Shown piece after piece: positions 8,094-16,118 of a stretch of DNA of 63,965 bases. The DNA comes from Paraburkholderia solitsugae (lineage in GTDB: Bacteria > Pseudomonadota > Gammaproteobacteria > Burkholderiales > Burkholderiaceae), in the NCBI RefSeq assembly GCF_013177695.1, contig NZ_WOEY01000059.1, positions 1 through 63,965 of the forward strand. Direction: 5' to 3'. The first letter of the stretch is position 1; each line of letters begins with the position of its first letter. The position numbers and the translations under genes are program-made. The notes beneath the pieces are model-generated. The model did no database searches and was not told the origin of the DNA. It worked only from the letters and a program-made list of their open reading frames with translations.

Positions 8094-9299
8094 TCAGTTC
8101 AGGTACGTTTCCACGAGCTTGACCCAGTAGCTTGCGCCCAGGCTGATGATGCGGTCGTTGAAGTCGTACTTGGGGTTATGCACCATGCAACCGCCCCACT
8201 CGCCTACGCCGTTGCCGATTATCACGTAGCAGCCCGGCACCTTGTCGGACATCCATGCGAAGTCTTCGCTGCCCATCATGCCTTTGGTGTCGGTCAGCAC
8301 GTTCGCGGCGCCGACCAGATCAGTGATCACATCACGCGCCAGCGCGGTCGGCGCCTCGGCATTGACGACCACCGGCACGAGCCGTTTGTAGTCGATCGAG
8401 GCTTCGACGCCGAAGCATTGCGCCTGCAGCGTGACGATTTCGTGCACGCGCTTTTCGATCCGCTCGCGCATCTCCGGGTTGGTCGAACGCATGTTCAGCA
8501 GGAGCTTCACCGTGTCGGGGATCACATTGTGGGTCGCGCCCGCATGAATTCCACCGATGCTCACCACGCCAACTTCAGACGCCGGCAGATTGCGCGAGAC
8601 GATAGTCTGCAACGCCATGATCAGCGAGCCGGCCGCGACGATCGGATCGCGTGCCTTGTCCGGCATCGCGCCGTGACCGCCCACGCCCGTCAGCGTGACC
8701 GTGGCAACGTCCGAGGCTGCCGTCACGCCGCCCGTCTTCACGACGAACTGGCCAACCGGAATGCCCGGGCCGTTGTGCAGCGCGTAGACCGCATCGCAAG
8801 GAAAGCGCTCGAACAAGCCCTCTTCGATCATATGGCGCGCGCCGCACAGGTTTTCTTCGTCAGGCTGGAAAATCAGGTTGAGCGTGCCGTCGAAGCCGCG
8901 GCTCGTCGCCAGATGCCTCGCGGCGGCGAGCAGGATCGCGGTGTGGCCGTCGTGGCCGCAGGCGTGCATCTTGCCCGGAATCCGGCTTGCATACGGCAGA
9001 TGCGTTTGCTCGTGAATCGGCAAGGCATCCATGTCCGCGCGAATGCCGATCTTGCGTGTACCGTTGCCCAGTTTCAGTTGCCCGACCACGCCCGTGCCGC
9101 CGATGCCGGTATGCACGTCGTAACCCCACTCTTTCAGCAAACCGGCCACCAGTGCCGCGGTATTGACGACGTCGAAGCCCGTTTCCGGATGCGCGTGGAT
9201 CTGGCGGCGCAGATCGACAAAGGTCTGTTCGTCGGCAACCACGTCCGCAATCAGTCCGGCCGATTGCAGTTCCGCTTCAACGATTTGTGCTTCAAACAT
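8094..9299 (-). CDS. M20 family amidohydrolase (hippurate hydrolase/aminoacylase-like)
   Basis: 401 residues. The metal ligands expected of M20D enzymes are present: MHACGHDGH (about residues 110-118), a glutamate pair in QPDEENLCGARH, HNGPGIPVG, and a late His in MVHNPKYDFND. The lid domain includes GVGGHGAMPDKARDP and THNVIPDTV. These enzymes hydrolyse N-acyl amino acids such as hippurate in the cytoplasm. An AGGAGAAC site precedes the ATG. It lies 89 bases downstream of an MFS importer on the same strand, which suggests uptake and then hydrolysis of one substrate, under the divergent LysR regulator. Confidence 0.92.
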   Translation of the reverse strand: MFEAQIVEAELQSAGLIADVVADEQTFVDLRRQIHAHPETGFDVVNTAALVAGLLKEWGYDVHTGIGGTGVVGQLKLGNGTRKIGIRADMDALPIHEQTHLPYASRIPGKMHACGHDGHTAILLAAARHLATSRGFDGTLNLIFQPDEENLCGARHMIEEGLFERFPCDAVYALHNGPGIPVGQFVVKTGGVTAASDVATVTLTGVGGHGAMPDKARDPIVAAGSLIMALQTIVSRNLPASEVGVVSIGGIHAGATHNVIPDTVKLLLNMRSTNPEMRERIEKRVHEIVTLQAQCFGVEASIDYKRLVPVVVNAEAPTALARDVITDLVGAANVLTDTKGMMGSEDFAWMSDKVPGCYVIIGNGVGEWGGCMVHNPKYDFNDRIISLGASYWVKLVETYLN

Positions 9300-9388
9300 G
9301 CGATGTTCTCCTGTTGGTTCTGTTAGTCCTGCCAGCCGTCTCTGGTGATGGGCTGCCCTGCATTAACTGAAATCTCTGGCCGATGCGC

Positions 9389-10735
9389 TCAGTCGGCGCG
9401 GTGCTCTTTCAACGCCGCCAATGCGACGAGCGACACCGCGCTGCACGTGACCATGTACCAGGCAGGTGACATGGGATTGCCGGTCGTGCTGATGAGCCAC
9501 GTCACGATGAATTGCGCGAAGCCGCCGAACACCGCCACACCGATGCTGTACACCACCGAGAAGCCCGTGGCCCGCACATGCTTCGGAAAACCTTCCATGA
9601 GAATGAGAAAAACCGAGCTGGAACCGGCTGCGAGACAGCCGACCAGCGCGGCGATCACCGTCAGCGCGACGCCGAGTTGCGCCGTGTGGTTGAGCAGCCA
9701 GAACGCCGGATAGATCAATACGGCGCCGAGCAGCGTGGCGCCGACGACCAGCGGCTTGCGACGCGGCAGGCGATCCGACAGCAGCCCTGCGAGCGGCGAG
9801 CCGATCAGCAAGACCGCGCCGGCCACGCAACCCGACAGAAACGCGGTGGCCGGCGGCATATGCAGCACGCGGATCAGATAGGTCGGCATATAGAACACGA
9901 CGATGTACATCGACGCCGTGCCCCCGACCATCATCAGAATGCCGACGCACACTTGCCGCAGATGACCCGCCATCAGTTCACGAAACGCGCTGCTTTCACG
10001 CGCCGTGGCGTGATGCGTTTCATCCAGCGCGCGGCGGATATAAAGCCCGACCGGTCCGATCAGCAGACCGCAAAGGAACGGGATGCGCCAACCCCAGCTT
10101 TCCAGATCGGCAGGCGCGAGAAAATGCGACAGCAGAAAGCCGCTCAGCGCGCCGACCAGCGCCGCCGCACCCTGGCTCGCCAGTTGCCACCCAACCAGAA
10201 AGCCGCGTGTGGACTGCACACCCGACTCCATTAGCAGCGTGGTCGACGCGCCGATCTCGCCGCCGGCTGAGAAGCCTTGCAGCAATCGGCCGAGCACGAT
10301 CAGCAGCGGCGCGAACAGGCCGATCTGCGCATAGGTGGGCGCAAGGCCGATTGTTGCCGTGCCGAGCGCCATCAGCGCGATGGTCAGCGTCATCGCAGCC
10401 TTACGGCCGGCCCGATCCGCGTAGTTGCCGATCAGGATGCCGCCCAGCGGCCGCATCACGAAACCGATGCCGAAGGTCGCGACCGCCATCAGCAGCGAGC
10501 CAAAAGCCGTATGCGACGGAAAAAACAGCTTGCCGATCAGGACCGCGAAGAAGCTGTAGATCGTGAAGTCAAACATCTCCAGGCCGTTGCCCAGCGTGGT
10601 CGCGGCGATCAGCGCGAACTTCGAGGCGCGCGGCTGAGCCGACGTCTGCGCTGACAACTGCGGGAGCCCCTGAACCGGCCCCTGGGACACCGCGTCGGCT
10701 GACGCGGGTTGCAGCGATGTGTGCAGATTTGCCAT
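9389..10735 (-). CDS. MFS transporter, metabolite:H+ symporter (MHS) family
   Basis: 448 residues with about twelve membrane helices. The MHS signature is visible: TIYSFFAVLIGKLFFPS in helix 1, GFVMRPLGGILIGNYADRAGRK between helices 2 and 3, and LLQGFSAGGEIGAS in helix 4. MHS members import organic acids, betaines or aromatic acids with protons. Orientation and the short gap place it in one operon with the M20 amidohydrolase, so an N-acyl amino acid or related carboxylate is a reasonable guess for the substrate. Confidence 0.9.
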   Translation of the reverse strand: MANLHTSLQPASADAVSQGPVQGLPQLSAQTSAQPRASKFALIAATTLGNGLEMFDFTIYSFFAVLIGKLFFPSHTAFGSLLMAVATFGIGFVMRPLGGILIGNYADRAGRKAAMTLTIALMALGTATIGLAPTYAQIGLFAPLLIVLGRLLQGFSAGGEIGASTTLLMESGVQSTRGFLVGWQLASQGAAALVGALSGFLLSHFLAPADLESWGWRIPFLCGLLIGPVGLYIRRALDETHHATARESSAFRELMAGHLRQVCVGILMMVGGTASMYIVVFYMPTYLIRVLHMPPATAFLSGCVAGAVLLIGSPLAGLLSDRLPRRKPLVVGATLLGAVLIYPAFWLLNHTAQLGVALTVIAALVGCLAAGSSSVFLILMEGFPKHVRATGFSVVYSIGVAVFGGFAQFIVTWLISTTGNPMSPAWYMVTCSAVSLVALAALKEHRAD

Positions 10736-10914
10736 GAGAATTCCGATGATTCCGGTGGAAAGGGCTGCGTCGCTTTGCGGCCGACGTCAACCGAACAGTG
10801 CGGTCGTCAATTTCCAAGCGCAAATCGTTTGTTTTTATAGCCATCACTTTTATTTATCCCCACACTGGAGGCTGCGGCGCACACAGCCGAGGCACCCTTC
10901 GAGTGGATTCGACG

Positions 10915-11874
10915 ATGAAACTTCACCAATTGCGCTCATTGATCGCCGTCGCGGAGAACGGCAGCATCCACGAGGCGTCGCGTGCGCTGCATGTCACGCA
11001 GCCGGCCGTGAGCAAGGCGCTGTCCGATCTGGAGGCGGAACTCGGCGCGCCGATGTTCGTGCGCTCAGCCAAGGGCACGCAGCTCACGCCGTACGGGCAA
11101 AGCCTGATTCGCCACGCGCGCGCGATCGAACAGGAACTGCGCCACGCCCACGAGGACATCTCCACGCTGCTCGGCATCGCGCGCGGCACCGTAACGGTGG
11201 GCGTTACGCCGGTGACGTCTGCCGGACCGTTTGCTGAGGCGTTGCGGGAGTTTTCACGGGTTTATCCGCAGGTCACCCTCAACGTGTTCGAATTGCGTCC
11301 GCCACAGATCCAGGAAGGCCTCGCGGACGGTTCGATCGATTTCGGCCTTGTCTCGCGCATCGGTCAGCCGAGCGACACGCGTTTCTACTGGGAGACGCTC
11401 TACACCATCGCCACGACGCTGGGCGTGCGCACCGGCCATCCGCTGCGTGGCACGCATTCCCTGCAGGGGCTCGCCCAGGCGGCGTGGCTTAGCTGGGATG
11501 CGCTCGACGATTCGACGAGCCTGATCGGCACGCTGTTCGGCAGCCAGGATATAGCGCCGCCGAAAAACGTGCTGCGTTGCACGTCGACGTCGCTCTACCT
11601 GGAGATGGCCAGCACCACCGACCGCATCAGCCTGTGGTCGGAACTGCCGTTCCATACGGCGCCGTACAAGGGACTGCTGCGCAAGATCGGTTTGACCGAG
11701 CCGCTGCCGGACATGACGATCGGGTTGATCTGCCGGGATATCGATCTGACCACCACCGTTGCTGCGACGCTAATCGAGATGATCCGCACCGCCTCTACTG
11801 AGTTCTCCGGGGTGTACCTGCGCGCCGGGGCGACGCCGGGGCAGCGGGCACGCGAGCCGAAAGAGCGGCCGTGA
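10915..11874 (+). CDS. LysR family transcriptional regulator
   Basis: 319 residues. The N-terminal winged HTH is clear (LRSLIAVAENGSIHEASRAL and VTQPAVSKALSDLEAELG), followed by a periplasmic-binding-protein-like effector domain beginning GTVTVGVTPVTSAGPF. The ATG at 10915 gives the standard LysR N-terminus; the frame is open further upstream, but the extra 39 residues have no family counterpart. It is divergent from the MFS/M20 operon, the classical LysR arrangement, so it probably activates that operon and represses itself from the shared 179-base region. Confidence 0.92.
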   Translation: MKLHQLRSLIAVAENGSIHEASRALHVTQPAVSKALSDLEAELGAPMFVRSAKGTQLTPYGQSLIRHARAIEQELRHAHEDISTLLGIARGTVTVGVTPVTSAGPFAEALREFSRVYPQVTLNVFELRPPQIQEGLADGSIDFGLVSRIGQPSDTRFYWETLYTIATTLGVRTGHPLRGTHSLQGLAQAAWLSWDALDDSTSLIGTLFGSQDIAPPKNVLRCTSTSLYLEMASTTDRISLWSELPFHTAPYKGLLRKIGLTEPLPDMTIGLICRDIDLTTTVAATLIEMIRTASTEFSGVYLRAGATPGQRAREPKERP

Positions 11875-12056
11875 GCACGGTCCGGTGACGGCTGAAGGAA
11901 TTGAAAGCCGCGCGGTGAATATGCTGGCGCCTCGAACCCAGGCGCCGCAAGCGCGACCGTGAGCCTGGGTTGGGCGCGCTCACGTGGATGGGCCTTTTCG
12001 GCGCGCCGTGCGCGGCTCCCGGTAGGGCCGATCGGGCGTTGCACTGCAGGAAACAC

Positions 12057-12085
12057 TTGCGGTGAAGATTTTTGCCCGGTATTGT
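12057..12085 (+). promoter_or_regulatory. Candidate sigma-70 promoter for the glycine riboswitch transcript
   Basis: TTGCGG (12057-12062) and TATTGT (12080-12085) are separated by 17 bases. The predicted transcription start, about 12092, falls a few bases before the first aptamer at 12105, as expected for a riboswitch leader. Confidence 0.45.
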
Positions 12086-12104
12086 CGAGCCGTTCTGCAA
12101 TGCA

Positions 12105-12301
12105 GCGCGGGAGAGATCGTCAGAAGGTTGTGACGACGCCGACGGAGCAACCGCCCCGGAAACTCTCAGGCAAAAGGACCGCGCAGCTGGAACATCTGGA
12201 GAGCGGCGCCATGCGCGCCCACCGAAGGGGATTCCCTGCATACGGCTGGCATCAATGCTCGTCGGCTCACGGGAAGAAACTCTCAGGTACATGGACAGAT
12301 G
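12105..12301 (+). promoter_or_regulatory. Tandem glycine riboswitch (gcvT motif), two aptamers
   Basis: Aptamer 1 spans about 12105-12184: GGGAGAGA, then GACGGAGCAACCGCC, then AAACTCTCAGGCAAAAGGAC, with GCGC arms closing P1. Aptamer 2 spans about 12193-12301: CTGGAGAGCGG, then ACCGAAGGGG, then AAACTCTCAGG and ATGGACAGATG, closed by a perfect CATCTG/CAGATG stem. The ~8-base linker and two-aptamer order are characteristic of glycine riboswitches, normally ON switches for glycine catabolism. A GC-rich hairpin-forming stretch (about 12304-12345) between the riboswitch and the ATG at 12367 is a plausible expression platform. Confidence 0.92.
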
Positions 12302-12366
12302 GGGCATCGACGCCGGTTTCGACACGAAATCGACACCGGTGATGCTCAACTACTCTGGACCATGTC

Positions 12367-13578
12367 ATGTCACGAATCGCCATTATCGGCGCCGGTATTA
12401 CCGGCGTCACGACTGCTCACGCCCTGGCTCAGCGCGGCCACCACGTTACCGTGTTCGAACGTCATCGCTATGCGGCGATGGAGACCTCGTTCGCTAACGG
12501 CGGCCAGTTGTCGGCCAGCAATGCTGAAGTGTGGAACAGCGCGGCCACTGTGATGAAGGGTTTGCGGTGGATGCTTACGCGCGACGCGCCGTTGCTGCTT
12601 AATCCGATGCCCACGTGGCATAAGTATTCGTGGATGGGTGAGTTTTTGCGGCAGATTCCGAACTATCGGGCCAATACCGTCGAGACGGTGCGGCTTGCGA
12701 TTGCGGCGCGTGAGCATTTGTTTTCGATTGCTGAGCGTGAAGGGATCGATTTCGATCTGGAGCGGCGCGGCATTCTGCACATCTACAAGACCCGGAAGGA
12801 ATTCGACGCGGCGAGTAAGGTGAATGCGTTGCTGCGCGAAGGCGGGCTGGATCGGAATCCGGTGACGGCGAACGAGTTGCACGCGATCGAGCCTACGCTG
12901 CAGGGTGATTTTTTCGGTGGTTTTTTTACGCCTTCAGATTCGACTGGCGATATTCACAAGTTCACGCGTGGGTTGGCGCAGGCTTGCGTGCGGCATGGCG
13001 TCGAGTTTCATTACGATGCCGAGATTACAGGCATCGAGCAGCCGGCTGAGGGGCGGTTCTCGCTAAGCGTGAAACTGGAAGGTGAGTCGCAGCAGTTTGC
13101 CTTTGAGCGGATCGTGGTGTGCGCCGGCGTGAAGAGTCGCGACTTCGCGGCCATGCTTGGCGATCATGTGAACGTGTACCCGGTTAAGGGGTATTCGATT
13201 ACCGTTTGTCTTGATGATGAAGTGAGCCAGCAGCGCGCGCCGTGGGTGAGTCTGCTCGACGATAGCGCGAAAATTGTCACCAGCCGGCTTGGAGTGGATC
13301 GGTTTCGGGTTGCCGGTACGGCGGAGATCAATGGGTTCAATCGGGATATTCGGTCGGATCGGATTGCGCCTTTGGTTGATTGGACTCGGCGGTATTTTCC
13401 GGAGGTGTCGACTTCGAAGATCATCCCGTGGGCTGGTTTAAGGCCGATGCTGCCGAGCATGTTGCCGAAGGTCGGGCGCGGGAAACGGCGCGGCGTTTTT
13501 TATAACACCGGACATGGGCATTTGGGCTGGACGTTGTCGGCGGCTACAGCGCAGGCTTTGGCGGGGGCTATTCAATAG
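12367..13578 (+). CDS. DadA-like FAD-dependent amino-acid dehydrogenase under glycine riboswitch control
   Basis: 403 residues. The N-terminus is a Rossmann FAD motif (IAIIGAGITGVTTAHALAQRG) followed by the DadA-type SFANGGQLSASNAEVW; the C-terminus ends with WAGLRPMLPSMLPKVG and YNTGHGHLGWTLSAATAQ, which binds FAD. The family oxidises D-amino acids, or in some branches glycine, and passes electrons to the quinone pool. The glycine riboswitch directly upstream argues that glycine or a glycine-derived amine is physiologically relevant. No alr/dadX racemase neighbours it, unlike a classical dad operon. A second, distant relative lies at 58918-60147. Confidence 0.88.
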   Translation: MSRIAIIGAGITGVTTAHALAQRGHHVTVFERHRYAAMETSFANGGQLSASNAEVWNSAATVMKGLRWMLTRDAPLLLNPMPTWHKYSWMGEFLRQIPNYRANTVETVRLAIAAREHLFSIAEREGIDFDLERRGILHIYKTRKEFDAASKVNALLREGGLDRNPVTANELHAIEPTLQGDFFGGFFTPSDSTGDIHKFTRGLAQACVRHGVEFHYDAEITGIEQPAEGRFSLSVKLEGESQQFAFERIVVCAGVKSRDFAAMLGDHVNVYPVKGYSITVCLDDEVSQQRAPWVSLLDDSAKIVTSRLGVDRFRVAGTAEINGFNRDIRSDRIAPLVDWTRRYFPEVSTSKIIPWAGLRPMLPSMLPKVGRGKRRGVFYNTGHGHLGWTLSAATAQALAGAIQ

Positions 13579-13586
13579 GGCTTGGT

Positions 13587-13856
13587 TTGCCTGCGCGGCG
13601 CTTTGTTTGTCTGTTTGCGTGCGGCGTTGGCCTTTCCTTGATTTCTTAGTGGTCTATTAGCGTCGCCCCTGTGCGGGGCGGCACTTGCTTTCTTTGCCGC
13701 CGCAAAGAAAGATAAGCAAAGAAAGCGGCTCACACCGCCAGCTCATAAGCGGGTTCCCCCGCGCAGTCGCGGCAGTGGTGCATCTGGAATCTGTGTTCTC
13801 GCTCATTCGGCGTCAGTGACAAAGCAGTCATTCTTCCGGCGGCGCTGCGCGCGCCG
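13587..13856. repeat. Dispersed intergenic repeat, copy 1
   Basis: About 270 bases closely matching 45707-45974, beginning TTGCCTGCGCGGCGC and ending GGCGGCGCTGCGCGCGCCG. It contains two strong hairpins: GCCCC/GGGGC at 13665-13679 and CTTTCTTTGC/GCAAAGAAAG at 13688-13711 around CGCC. The copy starts 9 bases after the stop of the DadA-like gene, in the same orientation to that gene as copy 2 has to the symporter gene. Short open frames run through it, but I do not regard them as genes. Confidence 0.85.
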
Positions 13857-13950
13857 TCGCGGTTGTTCACTAAAACCTGTCGCGGTGTACGCTTGCAGGT
13901 TACGGGTTCGCAGCCTTTATGATTTTATGGACTATATGCGGCCACTCATT

Positions 13951-14409
13951 TTAGGGTTTCAGCAACCTGTAGACCTTGGCCGACCTCCGCCAGGAGAATA
14001 GCGTCCAGGCGTTCATCGGTACGACCGCGATAATCCAAACTACGACGCGCGTACTGGCGTCGCCGCTGTGAGCTTCGTTTATCCATTTAAGGTAAAGCAG
14101 GGCTGACATCAGGATACCGGCCACAAACCACCAGAAGGAAGTCTCAGGCGAACCGACGCCGCAAACCTCGCCGGTGGCGTGGTTTAGCCATCCCACGAGT
14201 GTCTGCCAGTTATCCGTATCGCGCAGTACCGCCGTCACGACCATGCCGTTTTCAAGTCGAGGCGCGCCGCGCATTTGTACAGCGTACTGACGTTTGCCTG
14301 CAACCGTGACGTTAAAGGCTGTACTGATTGTTCTCCTGCCATATTTGTCTTTCTCGGCGACTATCCCGCCGATGTTTTCAAGCGTGACGGTAGTGGCATG
14401 GTAGGTCAT
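13951..14409 (-). CDS. Hypothetical membrane protein with two C-terminal helices
   Basis: About 152 residues from the ATG at 14409 (an in-frame TTG at 14439 is an alternative). The first two thirds look like a soluble beta-rich domain (LENIGGIVAEKDKYGRRTIS, GKRQYAVQMRGAPRLENGMVV). Two membrane helices follow (FWWFVAGILMSALLYL and VVWIIAVVPMNAWTLF). I do not recognise the family. It stands alone between the repeat and the BON gene, and its codon use is less GC-biased than that of its neighbours, which could mean recent acquisition. Confidence 0.65.
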   Translation of the reverse strand: MTYHATTVTLENIGGIVAEKDKYGRRTISTAFNVTVAGKRQYAVQMRGAPRLENGMVVTAVLRDTDNWQTLVGWLNHATGEVCGVGSPETSFWWFVAGILMSALLYLKWINEAHSGDASTRVVVWIIAVVPMNAWTLFSWRRSAKVYRLLKP

Positions 14410-14660
14410 GGGCAGATCGTGCGGTAACTGCGTTGGCAACGCATAGCTGTGTCCGAGAGCGTGAATATACCCCGTGCAGCATCTTGTATTAGTTTGTGAT
14501 TGTTCTATGCACTACGCCGCCACGTCGTGCTCGATTCTACCGTTCCCTTAGGTATTAGCCTGGACTTGATTTGACAGTTACCGGCGAAGCGTCCCCAAAG
14601 GCAAAACCCGCTACGTCTGCTAGTGTTGTCCAATTGTGGTCCACTTTCCAGGGTATCGCC

Positions 14661-14927
14661 ATGACCAGATCCCGCTCCGCCACGCGCAACGACCCAAGCA
14701 CGCGCCTCACTGACGAACAGATCGCCGCAGAAGCGACAAGGCGCCTCGCCTGGGATGCCGCCGTGCCCCCAAACGCCCTGCACGTCAAGGTCTCACACGG
14801 ACGCATCACCCTGCTCGGCGTACTTCAACTCGACCAGCAACGAGCCGCCGCGCTCGAAGACGTCTCCCGCCTGTTCGGTGTTACCGGCGTTTCCGATCTC
14901 GCCATCATCAAAGCGAAATTGTCCTAG
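14661..14927 (+). CDS. Short BON-domain protein
   Basis: 88 residues. LTDEQIAAEATRRLAWDAAVP and LHVKVSHGRITLLGVLQLDQQRAAAL form the alpha-beta pattern of a BON domain, and VTGVSDLAIIKAKLS closes it. BON domains occur in periplasmic proteins such as OsmY and are thought to bind lipid surfaces; this copy has no visible signal peptide, so a cytoplasmic location is possible. The ATG at 14661 has an AGGG site upstream. Its TAG stop overlaps the stop of the convergent acetate kinase gene in the four bases CTAG. Confidence 0.8.
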   Translation: MTRSRSATRNDPSTRLTDEQIAAEATRRLAWDAAVPPNALHVKVSHGRITLLGVLQLDQQRAAALEDVSRLFGVTGVSDLAIIKAKLS

Positions 14928-16111
14928 CCCGCCTCCGCGCGCAACAGCGCCCGGCAATGCCTCGCAATCTGCTTTTCCTCCTCGGTATGAATCACCCTCA
15001 CCTTCCCGGCTGGATCTCCTTCGGATAGCCCCAAAAACGCAAGCCCCTCGCACACGCGCTTGCGAATCTCTTCACTGTGTTCGCCGATCCCACCCGTGAA
15101 CACCAGCAAATCGATCCCGCCCAGCAAAGCCGCGTAGCCGCCTATCGTTTTCTTCACCGCCGTAGCAAACGCATCCAGCGCCAGCAACGCATTCGCATCC
15201 CCCGCCGCCGCGCGTTTTTCCAGTGCCTGCATGTCGCTCTCGCCATCGGCGAAACCAGCCAGGCCGCTCTGGCGATTCAACAGCGTCTCAAGCGCGTCGG
15301 CATCAAGCTTCTCCACGCGCATCAGATACAGCAGCACGCCCGGGTCGAGATCGCCGCTGCGCGTGCCCATCGGCACGCCACCAGTCGGCGTCAACTCCAT
15401 CGATGTATCGACGGATTTGCCGTCCTGCAAGGCACATAGACTCGCGCCGTTGCCCAGATGCGCGAACACCGCTCGCGGCGGCAAATCGGCGCCAAGTCGC
15501 GTTACCAGCGATTCATACGACAGCCCATGAAAGCCGTAACGAATCACGCCAGCCTCCATGTAACGACGCGGCAACGCAAGCTGCGCCGCGCGCGGCGGCA
15601 GCGTCGCATGAAACGCGGTGTCGAAGCAGGCAAAATGCTGCGCGTCGCCAAAGATCTTTGACGCCTCGTCAATCAATGCCAGCGCCGGTGGGATATGCAA
15701 CGGCGCGAAGTGCACGGCGTCCTGCAAGCGCTGCCGGACTTCAGGCGTCAAGCGCTGATGTGTTCGCAGATACGGGCCGCCGTGCACCACCCGATGCCCA
15801 ACCGCCGCAGGCCGCTCGTGCTTCTGCTCCGCAAGGACCCGTGAGAGCATCTGCAACGCGTCGGTCTGCGACTCCAGTACATGTTCCTGCTGCATCAGCA
15901 CGCGGCCGTCAGGCGACTTGATGCGCAAGCTGCCGTCGCCGCGCCCAATACCTTCAGCGCTGCCTTCCAGTAACAATGCTTCGTCTCCGCCGGCATGCGC
16001 GGCGTGCGCGGAACGCGTAAAGAGCCCGAATTTCAGCGACGACGAACCACTATTCAGCACCAGAATCGTCGGTGCTTGCATCGGCTCGCCGGCCTTCTCA
16101 TGAGTCTCCAT
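14924..16111 (-). CDS. ackA: Acetate kinase
   Basis: 395 residues. The family N-terminus LVLNSGSSSLKFGLF is present, as are FHGLSYESLV, HLGNGASLCALQDGKSVDTS, TPTGGVPMGTRSGDLDPGV and VFTGGIGEHSEEIR, covering the phosphate and nucleotide sites. It interconverts acetyl phosphate plus ADP with acetate plus ATP. The ATG at 16111 lies 7 bases after the phosphoketolase stop, so the two form an operon in which phosphoketolase makes acetyl phosphate and this enzyme recovers ATP. An internal ATG at 16081 is a less likely start. Confidence 0.95.
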   Translation of the reverse strand: METHEKAGEPMQAPTILVLNSGSSSLKFGLFTRSAHAAHAGGDEALLLEGSAEGIGRGDGSLRIKSPDGRVLMQQEHVLESQTDALQMLSRVLAEQKHERPAAVGHRVVHGGPYLRTHQRLTPEVRQRLQDAVHFAPLHIPPALALIDEASKIFGDAQHFACFDTAFHATLPPRAAQLALPRRYMEAGVIRYGFHGLSYESLVTRLGADLPPRAVFAHLGNGASLCALQDGKSVDTSMELTPTGGVPMGTRSGDLDPGVLLYLMRVEKLDADALETLLNRQSGLAGFADGESDMQALEKRAAAGDANALLALDAFATAVKKTIGGYAALLGGIDLLVFTGGIGEHSEEIRKRVCEGLAFLGLSEGDPAGKVRVIHTEEEKQIARHCRALLRAEAG

Positions 16112-16118
16112 GGCACGC

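Noticed and set aside
7965..9326. Long open frame on the plus strand opposite the M20 amidohydrolase
   Set aside because: Rich in His, Arg and Gln with no domain; it is the antisense of a well-supported enzyme gene, as expected in GC-rich DNA.
11930..11985. Inverted repeat AACCCAGGC / GCCTGGGTT after the LysR gene
   Set aside because: Nine-base arms with a 19-base loop and an overlapping alternative GGCGCC pairing; not strong enough to call a terminator.
13587..13856. Short open frames inside the dispersed repeat
   Set aside because: They change length between the two copies because of indels, so they are not conserved as protein.
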